Below are positions 27,909-36,304 of a stretch of 64,000 nt of DNA, piece after piece (positions within the stretch are counted from its first letter, which is position 1; each line of letters begins with the position of its first letter). The DNA is taken from the NCBI RefSeq assembly GCF_003663825.1, contig NZ_RCCC01000001.1:814501-878500 (forward strand), read 5' to 3'. Origin of the DNA: Acidovorax sp. 106 (lineage in GTDB: Bacteria > Pseudomonadota > Gammaproteobacteria > Burkholderiales > Burkholderiaceae_C). A program made the translations under genes and the position numbers. The notes beneath the pieces were generated by a model. The model saw only the letters and a program-made list of their open reading frames with translations. It was not told the origin of the DNA and did not search any database.

Positions 27909-29642
27909 ATGACTAACCCCAAGCGCAAACTCCGCTCCACCGAATGGTTTGGCACCGCCGACAAGAACGGCTTCATGTACCGCAGCTGGATGAAGAACCA
28001 GGGCATCCCAGACCACGAGTTCGACGGCCGCCCCATCATCGGCATCTGCAACACCTGGTCTGAACTGACCCCCTGCAACGCCCACTTTCGCAAGATCGCC
28101 GAGCACGTCAAGCGCGGCATCTACGAAGCGGGGGGCTTCCCCGTGGAGTTTCCGGTGTTCTCCAACGGCGAATCCAATCTGCGGCCCACGGCCATGCTCA
28201 CGCGCAACCTGGCTAGCATGGACGTGGAAGAAGCCATTCGCGGCAACCCCATCGACGCAGTGGTGCTACTGGTGGGCTGCGACAAGACCACACCGGCGCT
28301 GCTGATGGGCGCAGCCAGTTGCGATGTGCCGGCCATCGTGGTCACGGGCGGCCCCATGCTCAACGGCAAGCTCGACGGCAAGGACATCGGCTCGGGCACC
28401 GCCGTGTGGCGCCTGCACGAATCGCTGAAGGCGGGCGAGATCAACGAGCACCAGTTCTTCGCGGCCGAGGCGGGCATGTCACGCTCGGCCGGTACCTGCA
28501 ACACCATGGGCACGGCCAGCACCATGGCCTGCATGGCCGAGTCGCTGGGCACCTCGCTGCCGCACAACGCAGCCATACCCGCTGTGGATGCGCGCCGCTA
28601 CGTGCTGGCCCACATGTCAGGCCGGCGCATTGTGGAGATGGCACACGAAGGGCTCACGCTCTCCAAGATCCTGACGCGCGAGGCGTTCGAAAACGCCATC
28701 CGCACCAACGCGGCCATCGGCGGCTCGACCAACGCGGTCATCCACCTGAAGGCCATCGCAGGCCGCATCGGCGTGCAGCTGGACCTGGAGGACTGGACGC
28801 GCATTGGCCGGGGCACCCCCACCCTGGTGGACCTGCAGCCCTCGGGCCGCTTCCTGATGGAAGAGTTCTACTACGCCGGTGGCCTGCCCGCCGTGCTGCG
28901 CCGCCTGGGCGAGAACAACCTGCTGCCGCACCCCAACGCCCTGACCGTGAACGGCAAGAGCCTGTGGGACAACGTGCGCGAAGCGCCGCAGTACAACGAC
29001 GAGGTGATCCGCCCGATCAACAACCCACTGATCGCCGACGGTGGCATCTGCATCCTGCGCGGCAACCTGGCGCCACGTGGCGCGGTGCTCAAGCCCTCCG
29101 CCGCCTCGCCCGAGCTGCTCAAGCACCGGGGCCGCGCGGTGGTGTTCGAGAACCTGGAGCACTACAAGGAACGCATCGTTGATGAGAACCTGGACATCGA
29201 CGCCAGCTGCGTGATGGTGATGAAGAACTGCGGCCCCAAGGGCTACCCCGGCATGGCCGAGGTGGGCAACATGGGCCTGCCGCCCAAGCTGCTGCGCCAG
29301 GGCGTCAAAGACATGGTGCGCATCTCCGACGCACGCATGAGCGGCACGGCCTACGGCACCGTGGTGCTGCATGTGGCGCCCGAGGCGGCGGCCGGTGGCC
29401 CGCTGGCTGCGGTGCGCGATGGCGACTTCATTGAGCTGGACTGCGAACAGGGTCGCCTTCACCTTGATATCAGCGACGAGGAGCTGGCCGCGCGGCTGGC
29501 CGCACTGGCAGGCACCGACAACGGTGGGCGCGGCGGCTACCAACGCCTGTATGTGGACCACGTGCTGCAGGCCGACGACGGTTGCGATTTCGACTTTTTG
29601 GTGGGCTGCCGAGGCAGCGCCGTGCCTCGCCATTCGCATTGA
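27909..29642 (+). CDS. L-arabinonate dehydratase (IlvD/Edd family)
   Basis: 577 residues. Fe-S-dependent dehydratase converting L-arabinonate to L-2-keto-3-deoxyarabonate; related enzymes also take D-galactonate or D-fuconate. The three cluster cysteines are Cys56 (ELTPCNAHF), Cys124 (LLVGCDKTTPALLMGAASC) and Cys197 (SAGTCNTMGTASTMA). The catalytic Ser lies in ISDARMSGTAYGTVVLH. KNCGPKGYPGMAEVGNMGLP and FDFLVGCRGSAVPRHSH agree well with the Rhizobium L-arabinonate dehydratase as I remember it. No Shine-Dalgarno sequence is present; instead the 33-nt leader is a C/T tract. It follows yjfF and precedes the matching keto-acid dehydratase gene. Confidence 0.92.
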   Translation: MTNPKRKLRSTEWFGTADKNGFMYRSWMKNQGIPDHEFDGRPIIGICNTWSELTPCNAHFRKIAEHVKRGIYEAGGFPVEFPVFSNGESNLRPTAMLTRNLASMDVEEAIRGNPIDAVVLLVGCDKTTPALLMGAASCDVPAIVVTGGPMLNGKLDGKDIGSGTAVWRLHESLKAGEINEHQFFAAEAGMSRSAGTCNTMGTASTMACMAESLGTSLPHNAAIPAVDARRYVLAHMSGRRIVEMAHEGLTLSKILTREAFENAIRTNAAIGGSTNAVIHLKAIAGRIGVQLDLEDWTRIGRGTPTLVDLQPSGRFLMEEFYYAGGLPAVLRRLGENNLLPHPNALTVNGKSLWDNVREAPQYNDEVIRPINNPLIADGGICILRGNLAPRGAVLKPSAASPELLKHRGRAVVFENLEHYKERIVDENLDIDASCVMVMKNCGPKGYPGMAEVGNMGLPPKLLRQGVKDMVRISDARMSGTAYGTVVLHVAPEAAAGGPLAAVRDGDFIELDCEQGRLHLDISDEELAARLAALAGTDNGGRGGYQRLYVDHVLQADDGCDFDFLVGCRGSAVPRHSH

Positions 29643-29652
29643 AAGAGATGGG

Positions 29653-29780
29653 ACACCCCCTGAGTCGCTTCGCGCTTTCCCCCCGATCTCTCAACGCTGC
29701 GCGTTGCGGGCAGGGGGACGCAGCCAGCGCTGCGGGGCGGTACGGCCGGCTCAGGCCCTTGCGCGGCTGCCCGCATAGGG
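29653..29780 (+). repeat. Dispersed intergenic repeat, copy C
   Basis: Starts 11 nt after the arabinonate dehydratase stop with CACCCCCTGAGTCGCTTCGC, then GACGCAGCCAGCGCTGCGGGG and GGCCGGCTCAGGCCCTTGCG. Same orientation as copies A and B. A short repeat of the second family (29803-29852) follows at once. Confidence 0.75.
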
Positions 29781-29802
29781 GTCGCACCCACTGCAGTCGA
29801 AT

Positions 29803-29852
29803 GCTACATATTTAATAGCTGCCAGCGCTTTTTAGATAAGCGCTAGAGCCTT
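29803..29852. repeat. Short AGCGCT-type repeat, copy 1
   Basis: Contains AATAGCTGCCAGCGCTT and TAAGCGCTAGAGCC. The perfect 7-bp hairpin AGCGCTT/AAGCGCT lies at 29824-29844. Related copies occur at 40035-40076, 48961-49010 and 59117-59160 and at both ends of the 15.2-16.2 kb element. Confidence 0.7.
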
Positions 29853-29882
29853 ATTTCTCTTCAAATATTTCCAAAACGCGCC

Positions 29883-30821
29883 ATGCCAGCCACCCATTCC
29901 CTTCAGAACCCTCGCTACCGCGGCATCTTCCCCGTGGTGCCCACCACCTTCCACGAAGACGGGACGCTCGACCTAGAGAGCCAGAAGCGCTGCCTCGACT
30001 TCATGATCGACGCCGGTGTGGACGGCGTCTGCATCCTGGCCAACTTCTCTGAGCAGTTCTCGCTGTCCGATGCCGAACGCGAAGTCCTCACCCGCACATC
30101 GCTGGAGCATGTGGCGGGCCGCGTGCCCGTCATCGTCACCACCACCCACTACGGCACCCGCGTGTGCGCCGAGCGCAGCCGCGCTGCTCAGGACATGGGC
30201 GCCGCCATGGTGATGGTGATGCCGCCCTACCACGGCGCCACCTTCCGCGTGCCCGAGGCGCAGATCTACGAGTTCTATGCCCGCGTGTCCGACGCGATCC
30301 GCATTCCGATCATGGTGCAGGACGCGCCCGCCAGTGGCACGGTGCTCTCGGCCCCGTTCCTCGCGCGCATGGCGCAAGAGATCGAGAACCTGGCCTACTT
30401 CAAGATCGAAGTGCCCGGCGCCGCCAGCAAGCTGCGCGAGCTAATCCGCTTGGGGCGTGACGCCATCGAAGGCCCATGGGATGGCGAAGAGGCCATCACC
30501 CTGCTGGCCGACCTGGATGCCGGTGCGACGGGCGCGATGACGGGCGGCGCCTTTCCCGATGGCATCCGTCCCATCATCGAAGCGCACCGCCAAGGCGATG
30601 CCGACCTGGCCTTTGCGCTGTACCAACGCTGGCTGCCGCTCATCAACCACGAGAACCGCCAGGGCGGCATCCTCACGGCCAAGGCGCTGATGAAGGAAGG
30701 CGGTGTGATCGCCTGCGAGGCGGGCCGCCACCCCTTCCCGGCCATGCACCCCGAGGTGCGGCGCGGCCTGATCGACATTGCGCGCCGCCTGGACCCGCTG
30801 GTGCTGCGCTGGGGCAAGTGA
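29883..30821 (+). CDS. L-2-keto-3-deoxyarabonate dehydratase
   Basis: 312 residues, DHDPS/NAL aldolase superfamily barrel. It converts L-2-keto-3-deoxyarabonate to alpha-ketoglutarate semialdehyde, the substrate of the dehydrogenase at 17283-18734. The Schiff-base lysine is Lys174 in AYFKIEVPGAASKLR. Features shared with the Azospirillum enzyme, as I remember it, include GVCILANFSEQFSLSDAERE, VTTTHYGTRVCAERSR, DAIEGPWDGEEAITL and ENRQGGILTAKALMKEGGVI. The related 5-keto-4-deoxyglucarate dehydratase (KdgD) reads differently at its N-terminus, so I prefer the arabonate assignment. It lies six nt before dgoK. Confidence 0.9.
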   Translation: MPATHSLQNPRYRGIFPVVPTTFHEDGTLDLESQKRCLDFMIDAGVDGVCILANFSEQFSLSDAEREVLTRTSLEHVAGRVPVIVTTTHYGTRVCAERSRAAQDMGAAMVMVMPPYHGATFRVPEAQIYEFYARVSDAIRIPIMVQDAPASGTVLSAPFLARMAQEIENLAYFKIEVPGAASKLRELIRLGRDAIEGPWDGEEAITLLADLDAGATGAMTGGAFPDGIRPIIEAHRQGDADLAFALYQRWLPLINHENRQGGILTAKALMKEGGVIACEAGRHPFPAMHPEVRRGLIDIARRLDPLVLRWGK

Positions 30822-30827
30822 GCCACC

Positions 30828-31883
30828 ATGGCAGACACCCCCGCCCTCTTTGACACCCGGCTGGTCGCCCTGGACTGGGGCACCAGCTCGCTGCGCGCCT
30901 TCCGCCTGGATGGCAAAGGGCAGGTGCAGGAACAGCGCCACCGCCCCTGGGGCATCATGAACCTGCCCCAGGCACCCGATGGCCACACCGATGCGGAGCC
31001 CCGTACAGAGCCCGGTGCGGCCTTCGAGCGCGCATTGCAGGACACGTGCGGCGACTGGCTGACCGCCCTGCCCTCTGTGCCGGTGCTGGCCTGTGGCATG
31101 GTGGGCAGCGCGCAGGGCTGGCGTGAGGCCAAGTACCTGGACGCGCCCACCTCGCTCGACGCCCTGGCACGCGGGCTGACCGTGGTGCACCGTGGCAACG
31201 CAATGCCCGTGCACATCGTGCCCGGTCTGCTGCAGCGCGGGGCCTTGCCCAATGTGATGCGCGGGGAAGAAACGCAGGTGCTGGGTGTGCTGGCCGATAC
31301 CGCCCTGGCGGGCCCAGGCCCGGTGCTGGTGGGTCTGCCTGGCACGCACAGCAAATGGGTGGTGGCGCGGCAACACGGCATCGAGCAGTTTCACACGTTC
31401 ATGACGGGCGAGGTGTTTGCCGCCCTGCGCGGCCACACCATTCTGGGCAAGACGATGCAAGCGCCCGCCGAGCCCGATGATGCCGCGTTTGTGCAAGGCC
31501 TTCAGGTGGCACGCGGCAGCGACGCTGCCCTCGGGCTGCTGTCGCACATCTTCAGCACGCGCACGCTGGGCCTGACCGGCGACCTGCCCGCGACCGCGCA
31601 AGCCGACTACCTTTCGGGCCTGCTCATCGGGCACGAGATGGTCAGCCTGGCACGCCTGTACCCGCCCGCCCCACACACCAGTGGCTCGCCCATGCCGCTG
31701 GTGCTGTGCGGCGAATCCGACTTGTGCCGCCGCTATGCCATCGCCCTGCAGGTCTATGGATTCGCCGCCCCCACGGTGGCCGCACAGGCCACGGTCAGCG
31801 GCCTGTGGCACATCGCCCAGGCCGCTGGGCTGGTAGCCCATCGCCAGCCTTTCACCCCAATCCTTCCAAGCCAAGCTGCATGA
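30828..31883 (+). CDS. dgoK: 2-dehydro-3-deoxygalactonokinase
   Basis: 351 residues of the sugar kinase (ASKHA) superfamily. It phosphorylates 2-keto-3-deoxygalactonate with ATP at the 6-position. The N-terminal phosphate loop is VALDWGTSSLRAFRLD. Other family features are PVLACGMVGSAQGWREA, VGLPGTHSKWVVA and QFHTFMTGEVFAALRGHTIL. It overlaps the aldolase gene dgoA by four bases and is followed by dgoD, giving the complete cytoplasmic galactonate route (DeLey-Doudoroff type) in order kinase-aldolase-dehydratase. Confidence 0.94.
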   Translation: MADTPALFDTRLVALDWGTSSLRAFRLDGKGQVQEQRHRPWGIMNLPQAPDGHTDAEPRTEPGAAFERALQDTCGDWLTALPSVPVLACGMVGSAQGWREAKYLDAPTSLDALARGLTVVHRGNAMPVHIVPGLLQRGALPNVMRGEETQVLGVLADTALAGPGPVLVGLPGTHSKWVVARQHGIEQFHTFMTGEVFAALRGHTILGKTMQAPAEPDDAAFVQGLQVARGSDAALGLLSHIFSTRTLGLTGDLPATAQADYLSGLLIGHEMVSLARLYPPAPHTSGSPMPLVLCGESDLCRRYAIALQVYGFAAPTVAAQATVSGLWHIAQAAGLVAHRQPFTPILPSQAA

Positions 31884-32533
31884 ATCCCACCCACACGCCA
31901 TTGATCCAGGCGCTGCAGCAGTGCGGCCTGATCGCCATCCTGCGCGGGGTGCAGCCCCACGAAGTGGTGGCCATTGGCCACGCGCTGTACGACGCGGGCT
32001 TTCGCACCATCGAAGTCCCGCTCAACTCCCCTGAGCCCCTGGCCAGCATCCGTGCGCTGCGCGATGCGCTGCCTGCCGACTGCCTGGTGGGCGCGGGCAC
32101 CGTGCTCACGCCGCAAGCCTGTGCCGACGTGGCCGCAGCGGGGGGGCAAGTCATCGTGATGCCGCACAGCGACCCCACGGTGATCCGCGCAGCCAAGGCG
32201 GCGGGCATGGCCTGCGCCCCCGGGGTGGCCACGTTGACCGAGGCCTTTGCAGCACTGTCAGCAGGGGCCGATGTGCTCAAGCTGTTTCCTGCCGAAGCCC
32301 TGGCCCCGGCGGTGCTCAAAGCCTGGCGCGCCGTGCTGCGCCCGCCCGTGGCCTTGCTGCCCGTGGGCGGCATCACCCCAGACAACCTGGCGCCCTACAT
32401 AGCCGCTGGCGCCACCGGCTTTGGCCTGGGCTCGGCCCTGTACCGCCCCGGCGACAGTGCCGAGCAAGTGGCCCGCAATGCGGCTGCATTCATCCAGGCC
32501 TGGCGCCACGCGTATCCAACTAGCGCGGTTTGA
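31880..32533 (+). CDS. dgoA: 2-dehydro-3-deoxy-6-phosphogalactonate aldolase
   Basis: 217 residues, class I aldolase of the KDPG/KDPGal type, splitting 2-keto-3-deoxy-6-phosphogalactonate into pyruvate and glyceraldehyde 3-phosphate. The Schiff-base lysine is Lys134 in [11 protein letters not shown], and the catalytic Glu45 lies in [21 protein letters not shown] and [28 protein letters not shown] are family signatures; the PLNSP and GSALY variants favour the galactonate over the gluconate aldolase. The ATG at 31880 overlaps the dgoK stop (ATGA). Confidence 0.94.
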   Translation: MNPTHTPLIQALQQCGLIAILRGVQPHEVVAIGHALYDAGFRTIEVPLNSPEPLASIRALRDALPADCLVGAGTVLTPQACADVAAAGGQVIVMPHSDPTVIRAAKAAGMACAPGVATLTEAFAALSAGADVLKLFPAEALAPAVLKAWRAVLRPPVALLPVGGITPDNLAPYIAAGATGFGLGSALYRPGDSAEQVARNAAAFIQAWRHAYPTSAV

Positions 32534-32564
32534 ACCCAACCCTCCACGGTCCTTTTTTGCATTC

Positions 32565-33713
32565 ATGAAAATCACCCGACTGACCACCTTCCTTGTGCCA
32601 CCGCGCTGGTGCTTTCTCAAGATCGAAACCGATGAGGGCATCGTGGGATGGGGCGAGCCCATTCTGGAGGGCCGCGCCCAAAGCGTGGCCGCTGCCGTGG
32701 CAGAGCTTGGCGAGTACCTGATCGGCAAAGACCCTCGGCGCATCGAGGACCACTGGACGGTGCTGTACCGGGGCGGTTTTTACCGGGGTGGCGGCATCCA
32801 CATGAGCGCGCTGGCGGGCATTGACCAAGCCTTGTGGGATATCAAGGGCAAGGCACTGGGCGTGCCCGTGTCCGACCTGCTGGGTGGCAACGTGCGCGAC
32901 CGCATCCGGGTCTACAGCTGGATTGGCGGCGACCGCCCCAGCGAGACGGCGGCCGCCGCAAAAGCCGCGGTGGCCCGAGGCTTTACCGCCGTGAAGATGA
33001 ATGGCACCGAAGAACTGCAGTACGTGGACACGTTTGACAAGGTGGAGCGCTGCTTGCAGAACGTAGCGGCCGTGCGCGAGGCCGTAGGGCCCAACGTGGG
33101 CATTGGCGTGGATTTCCATGGGCGCGTGCACAAGCCCATGGCCAAGGTGCTGTTCAAGGAGCTGGAGCCGTATCGGCTGATGTTCATCGAGGAGCCCGTA
33201 CTCAGCGAGCATTACGAGGCCCTCAAGGAGCTGGCCCACCTGTCATGCACGCCTATCGCGCTGGGAGAGCGCCTGTACTCGCGCTGGGACTTCAAACGCA
33301 TCCTGTCTGAAGGCTACGTGGACATCATCCAGCCCGACCCATCGCACGCAGGTGGCATCACCGAAACGCGCAAGATCGCTGCCATGGCCGAGGCCTACGA
33401 CGTGGCGCTGGCCTTGCACTGCCCGCTGGGGCCCATCGCACTGGCAGCCAACTTGCAGCTGGACGGGGTTTGCTACAACGCCTTCATCCAGGAGCAAAGC
33501 CTGGGCATCCACTACAACGCCAGCAACGACCTACTGGACTATGTGACCAACCACGAAGTCTTCTCGTATGAGGACGGCATGGTGGCCATTCCACAAGGCC
33601 CTGGGCTGGGCATTGAAGTCAACGAGGCCTATGTGCACGAGCGCGCCCAGCAGGGGCACCAATGGCGCAACCCGATCTGGCGCCACCGGGACGGCAGCTT
33701 CGCGGAGTGGTGA
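32565..33713 (+). CDS. dgoD: D-galactonate dehydratase
   Basis: 382 residues, exactly the length of the E. coli enzyme, and the active-site numbering coincides: Asp183 and His185 ([10 protein letters not shown]), Glu209 (FIEEPV), Glu235 (LGERLYSR), His285 ([12 protein letters not shown]). It is an enolase-superfamily enzyme converting D-galactonate to 2-keto-3-deoxygalactonate. The start is the ATG at 32565 ([20 protein letters not shown]). It lies 31 nt after dgoA and is the last gene of the long sugar operon. With the lactonase and the SDR dehydrogenase it completes D-galactose oxidation. Confidence 0.96.
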   Translation: MKITRLTTFLVPPRWCFLKIETDEGIVGWGEPILEGRAQSVAAAVAELGEYLIGKDPRRIEDHWTVLYRGGFYRGGGIHMSALAGIDQALWDIKGKALGVPVSDLLGGNVRDRIRVYSWIGGDRPSETAAAAKAAVARGFTAVKMNGTEELQYVDTFDKVERCLQNVAAVREAVGPNVGIGVDFHGRVHKPMAKVLFKELEPYRLMFIEEPVLSEHYEALKELAHLSCTPIALGERLYSRWDFKRILSEGYVDIIQPDPSHAGGITETRKIAAMAEAYDVALALHCPLGPIALAANLQLDGVCYNAFIQEQSLGIHYNASNDLLDYVTNHEVFSYEDGMVAIPQGPGLGIEVNEAYVHERAQQGHQWRNPIWRHRDGSFAEW

Positions 33714-33756
33714 TGCTCAAGCCACCGTTGCAAATTGTGTCCTCATCGTGACGGAC

Positions 33757-33770
33757 TTGATATTAATCAA
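33757..33770 (+). promoter_or_regulatory. FNR/ANR box of the di-iron protein gene
   Basis: TTGAT-ATTA-ATCAA is a perfect match to the FNR/ANR consensus. Its centre is 33763.5. A -10-like TACAGT lies at 33793-33798, which predicts a transcription start near 33805, so the box is centred at about -41.5, the classic activating (class II) position. The gene start is 22 nt further. Confidence 0.8.
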
Positions 33771-33792
33771 TTAGGCTTTTTGGGGGCACTCG

Positions 33793-33798
33793 TACAGT
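33793..33798 (+). promoter_or_regulatory. -10 hexamer of the FNR-dependent promoter
   Basis: TACAGT keeps the most important bases of TATAAT. It is positioned so that the FNR box replaces the -35 element, as expected for an FNR-activated promoter. Confidence 0.6.
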
Positions 33799-33826
33799 CG
33801 GCGCTTTACTGCTCCTACGCACTGCC

Positions 33827-34654
33827 ATGGCCATCGAACTCTATCGTGACAAGAACCACGCATGCCTCATGTTCACCGACCTCATCGAGGAAGATGGACA
33901 GGCAGTACAGGCCAATCAGTTTTTGATCGTGGACGATGACACCGGGGCCATCATCGACCCCGGTGGCAACTTGGCATTCAACGAGCTGTTCATGGGGATG
34001 ACCAAGCATTTCGCCCCACACAAGCTGTCGTACCTGATCGCCTCCCACGCTGACCCAGACATCATTGCCTCGCTGGACCGCTGGATGACCAGCACCAAGG
34101 CGTCGCTGGTCATCTCGCGGGTGTGGGAGCGCTTTGCACCGCACTTCACCAAGGTGGGTAAAACCGAAAACCGCGTGATCGGGGTGCCCGACAGCGGCGG
34201 CCACCTGCCCCTGGGGCGGCATGAGCTGGTGCTGCTGCCTGCGCACTTCATGCATTCCGAAGGCAATTTCCACTTCTACGATCCGGTCAGCAAGATCCTG
34301 TTCACGGGCGACTTGGGCGTGTCCATGATGTCTGGCGCAGAAGCCGCACGCCCCATCACCGACCTGAAGGCACACATCCCACGCATGGAAGGGTTTCACC
34401 GCCGCTACATGGTGTCCAACAAGATCCTGCGGCTGTGGGTGGCCATGGCACGCCAGCTGGACATTTCCATGCTGGTGCCGCAACACGGCGCGCCCATCAT
34501 GGGCAAGCAGGCCATCAACGACTTTTTCGACTGGATCGAAAACCTCAAGTGCGGCATTGACCTGTTTGATGACCGGGCCTACCAGATCCCCACGGCGTTC
34601 ATTGACCCCGTCACCCGCCAGATGCGCCCCGCGCTGCGGCAAGTCGCAGGCTAA
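33827..34654 (+). CDS. ODP-type di-iron metallo-beta-lactamase-fold protein
   Basis: 275 residues. The fold and metal motifs match the oxygen-binding di-iron domain of flavo-di-iron proteins: SHADPDI (in place of HxExDH), PAHFMHSEGNFHFYDP, LFTGDLGVSM and LVPQHGAPIMGKQAI. No flavodoxin, rubredoxin or signalling domain is attached, so it is a stand-alone ODP domain plus a C-terminal helical tail. Such proteins bind or reduce O2 or NO, and some act as oxygen sensors with chemotaxis receptors. An FNR/ANR promoter directly upstream means expression should rise when oxygen is low, which fits either role. No electron-donor gene is adjacent. Confidence 0.85.
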   Translation: MAIELYRDKNHACLMFTDLIEEDGQAVQANQFLIVDDDTGAIIDPGGNLAFNELFMGMTKHFAPHKLSYLIASHADPDIIASLDRWMTSTKASLVISRVWERFAPHFTKVGKTENRVIGVPDSGGHLPLGRHELVLLPAHFMHSEGNFHFYDPVSKILFTGDLGVSMMSGAEAARPITDLKAHIPRMEGFHRRYMVSNKILRLWVAMARQLDISMLVPQHGAPIMGKQAINDFFDWIENLKCGIDLFDDRAYQIPTAFIDPVTRQMRPALRQVAG

Positions 34655-34705
34655 GCAGATCCGGCCCAACGCGATTGCAGGCGGCCGTGCGCGCCCTGCA
34701 GTCCG

Positions 34706-36151
34706 TCAGGCCGCAGCAGGCTCGGCCCACAGGTGGCAGGCCATGTCGCCCACACGCGCCAAGGCCTGCAAATGCTCCGGCGACCAATCCCCGCCCACCC
34801 CGATGCGCAGGCAGTTGCGAAAGCGGCCGCTGGCGCTGAACAGCGCGCCAGGTGCCACCAGAATGCGCTCGGGCAGACAGGCCTCGTGCAAGCGATTGGC
34901 GTCCATCCCGCGCGGCAACTCCACCCACAGCAGCAGCCCTCCCGGCGGATCGCTGACCCGTGTGCCTTGCGGAAAATGCGCTGCGATGGTGCTGCGCACA
35001 GCGTCCATGCGGGCCGCCACCGCCGCGCGCAGTTGGCGCATGGATGCGGCATGGCCCGCCTGGGTGATCAAATCGGCCAGCGCCAGCTCCAACACGGCTG
35101 ACTGACCTCCCGCCTGTAAATCCTTGATGCCACGCAGCTTGCTGGTCCAGCGCCCTGCCTCCACCCACCCCAGGCGCAGCCCTGGCGCCAGCGTTTTCGA
35201 GAACGAGTCGCACAGCATGACGTGGCCTGTGGTGTCGTAAGACTTCACGGCACGGCGCATCTCATTGACCTCAACCAGATCGTTGTAGATCGCATCCTCG
35301 ATTACCGCGATACCGTGGCGCGAGGCCATCTGCGCCAGCCGCTTGCGCTCGCCCTGCGGCATGCAACTGCCCAGGGGGTTGCTCAAGGTGGGCACCACCA
35401 TCACGGCCTTGACGGGTTGCGTGTCCAGTGCCAGCTGCAACGCATCCAGCGACAGGCCATGGCGCGGATGGGTGGGAATCTCCAGCGCCCTCAGGTGCAG
35501 TGCTTGCAGCACCTCCAGAAACGAAAAATGCGTGGGTGACTCCAGCGCCACCACATCGCCCGGCTGGGTGACAGCGCGCAGGCACAGGGCAATGCTGTCC
35601 ATGCAGCCGCCAGTGACCACAATGTTCTCCGGGTCCAGGCTGCAGCCCAGCCCCACGGCGTAACGCGCCAGCGCACGGCGGGCTTCCTCGTGCCCTGAAG
35701 ACGACGGGTAGGTGCACAACAAGTGCCGGTACCTCTGCGCCGCCCGGGTCACGGCGCGGCGCACGCGGTCGGGGTTGAACAAATCCGGCCCGGGGGTACC
35801 GCTGCTGAACGAGAACATGCCCTCGGGCTGCTGGCGCCCCAAAATGCGCTGCCCCAGCCAGTCCACCGACACATCACGCGGCCGGCGCATAGAGCGCGGG
35901 ATACTGGGCTCAGGCAAGCTCACAGGCCGCGCCGCTACAAAAAACCCCGAGCGTGGCCGCGCAGTGACCAGCCTGGCATCTTCGAGCCAATGGTAGGCCT
36001 GCACCACGGTGGTTTGCGCCACGCCGTGCTGGCGCGCCAGTTCACGCACCGAGGGCAGCTTCTCGCCCCGGACCAAAGTGCCGTTGCGAATCAGCTGCGC
36101 CAGCTGCTCGGCGATTTGAAGGTACAGCGGTGGAGAGTCATCGGTGGCCAT
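34706..36151 (-). CDS. MocR/PdxR family regulator (GntR HTH + aminotransferase fold)
   Basis: 481 residues. The GntR-type winged helix (about 6-75) reads PLYLQIAEQLAQLIRNGTLV .. GEKLPSVRELARQHGVAQTTV. The fold type I aminotransferase domain (about 110-475) contains the PLP lysine in CDSFSKTLAPGLRLGWVEAG, the Asp-binding segment IEDAIYNDL, and the substrate-arginine-like LRIGVGG. MocR proteins sense PLP or amino acid adducts. The start MATDDSPPLYLQ at 36151 is chosen because it gives the standard N-terminus. It is divergent from a DUF2917 gene; four copies of CTGTACTG or its complement lie between them at regular spacing, the likely operator. Confidence 0.9.
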   Translation of the reverse strand: MATDDSPPLYLQIAEQLAQLIRNGTLVRGEKLPSVRELARQHGVAQTTVVQAYHWLEDARLVTARPRSGFFVAARPVSLPEPSIPRSMRRPRDVSVDWLGQRILGRQQPEGMFSFSSGTPGPDLFNPDRVRRAVTRAAQRYRHLLCTYPSSSGHEEARRALARYAVGLGCSLDPENIVVTGGCMDSIALCLRAVTQPGDVVALESPTHFSFLEVLQALHLRALEIPTHPRHGLSLDALQLALDTQPVKAVMVVPTLSNPLGSCMPQGERKRLAQMASRHGIAVIEDAIYNDLVEVNEMRRAVKSYDTTGHVMLCDSFSKTLAPGLRLGWVEAGRWTSKLRGIKDLQAGGQSAVLELALADLITQAGHAASMRQLRAAVAARMDAVRSTIAAHFPQGTRVSDPPGGLLLWVELPRGMDANRLHEACLPERILVAPGALFSASGRFRNCLRIGVGGDWSPEHLQALARVGDMACHLWAEPAAA

Positions 36152-36160
36152 GGCTGCATT

Positions 36161-36244
36161 CTGTACTGACAAGCGCAGAGGTAGGCAGTACAGAACCGCG
36201 CCAGCACGCACAGTACAGATGTGCTGTGCTGCCCATCTGTACTG
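36161..36244. promoter_or_regulatory. Array of four MocR-type sites (CTGTACTG / CAGTACAG)
   Basis: Copies lie at 36161-36168 (CTGTACTG), 36186-36193 (CAGTACAG), 36211-36218 (CAGTACAG) and 36237-36244 (CTGTACTG). The start-to-start spacing is 25, 25 and 26 bp. The last two extend to an 11-bp inverted pair, CAGTACAGATG and CATCTGTACTG. MocR/PdxR regulators are known to bind repeated short sites next to their own gene. Confidence 0.7.
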
Positions 36245-36304
36245 CCCCAGAAAACGCATGCCTGTGGCTGGCAGCGAGCGCCGCCGGCCCGCACAGTGGA
36301 CGCC

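Noticed and set aside
29883..30821. Reading the DHDPS-family gene as 5-keto-4-deoxyglucarate dehydratase (kdgD), which would complete the aldarate pathway
   Set aside because: The conserved segments (LANFSEQF, THYGTRVCAERSR, EGPWDGEEAITL) match L-2-keto-3-deoxyarabonate dehydratase, and its neighbours are arabinose genes.
33757..33770. Treating TTGATATTAATCAA as a GbpR-type operator like that at 17230-17245
   Set aside because: The spacer is 4 bp as in FNR sites rather than 6 bp, its position relative to the -10 fits FNR, and the gene function fits oxygen control.
36161..36244. Regular short repeats resembling a tiny CRISPR array
   Set aside because: The repeats are only 8 bp, alternate in orientation and lie in a promoter region beside a MocR gene with no cas genes. 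Operator sites explain them better.
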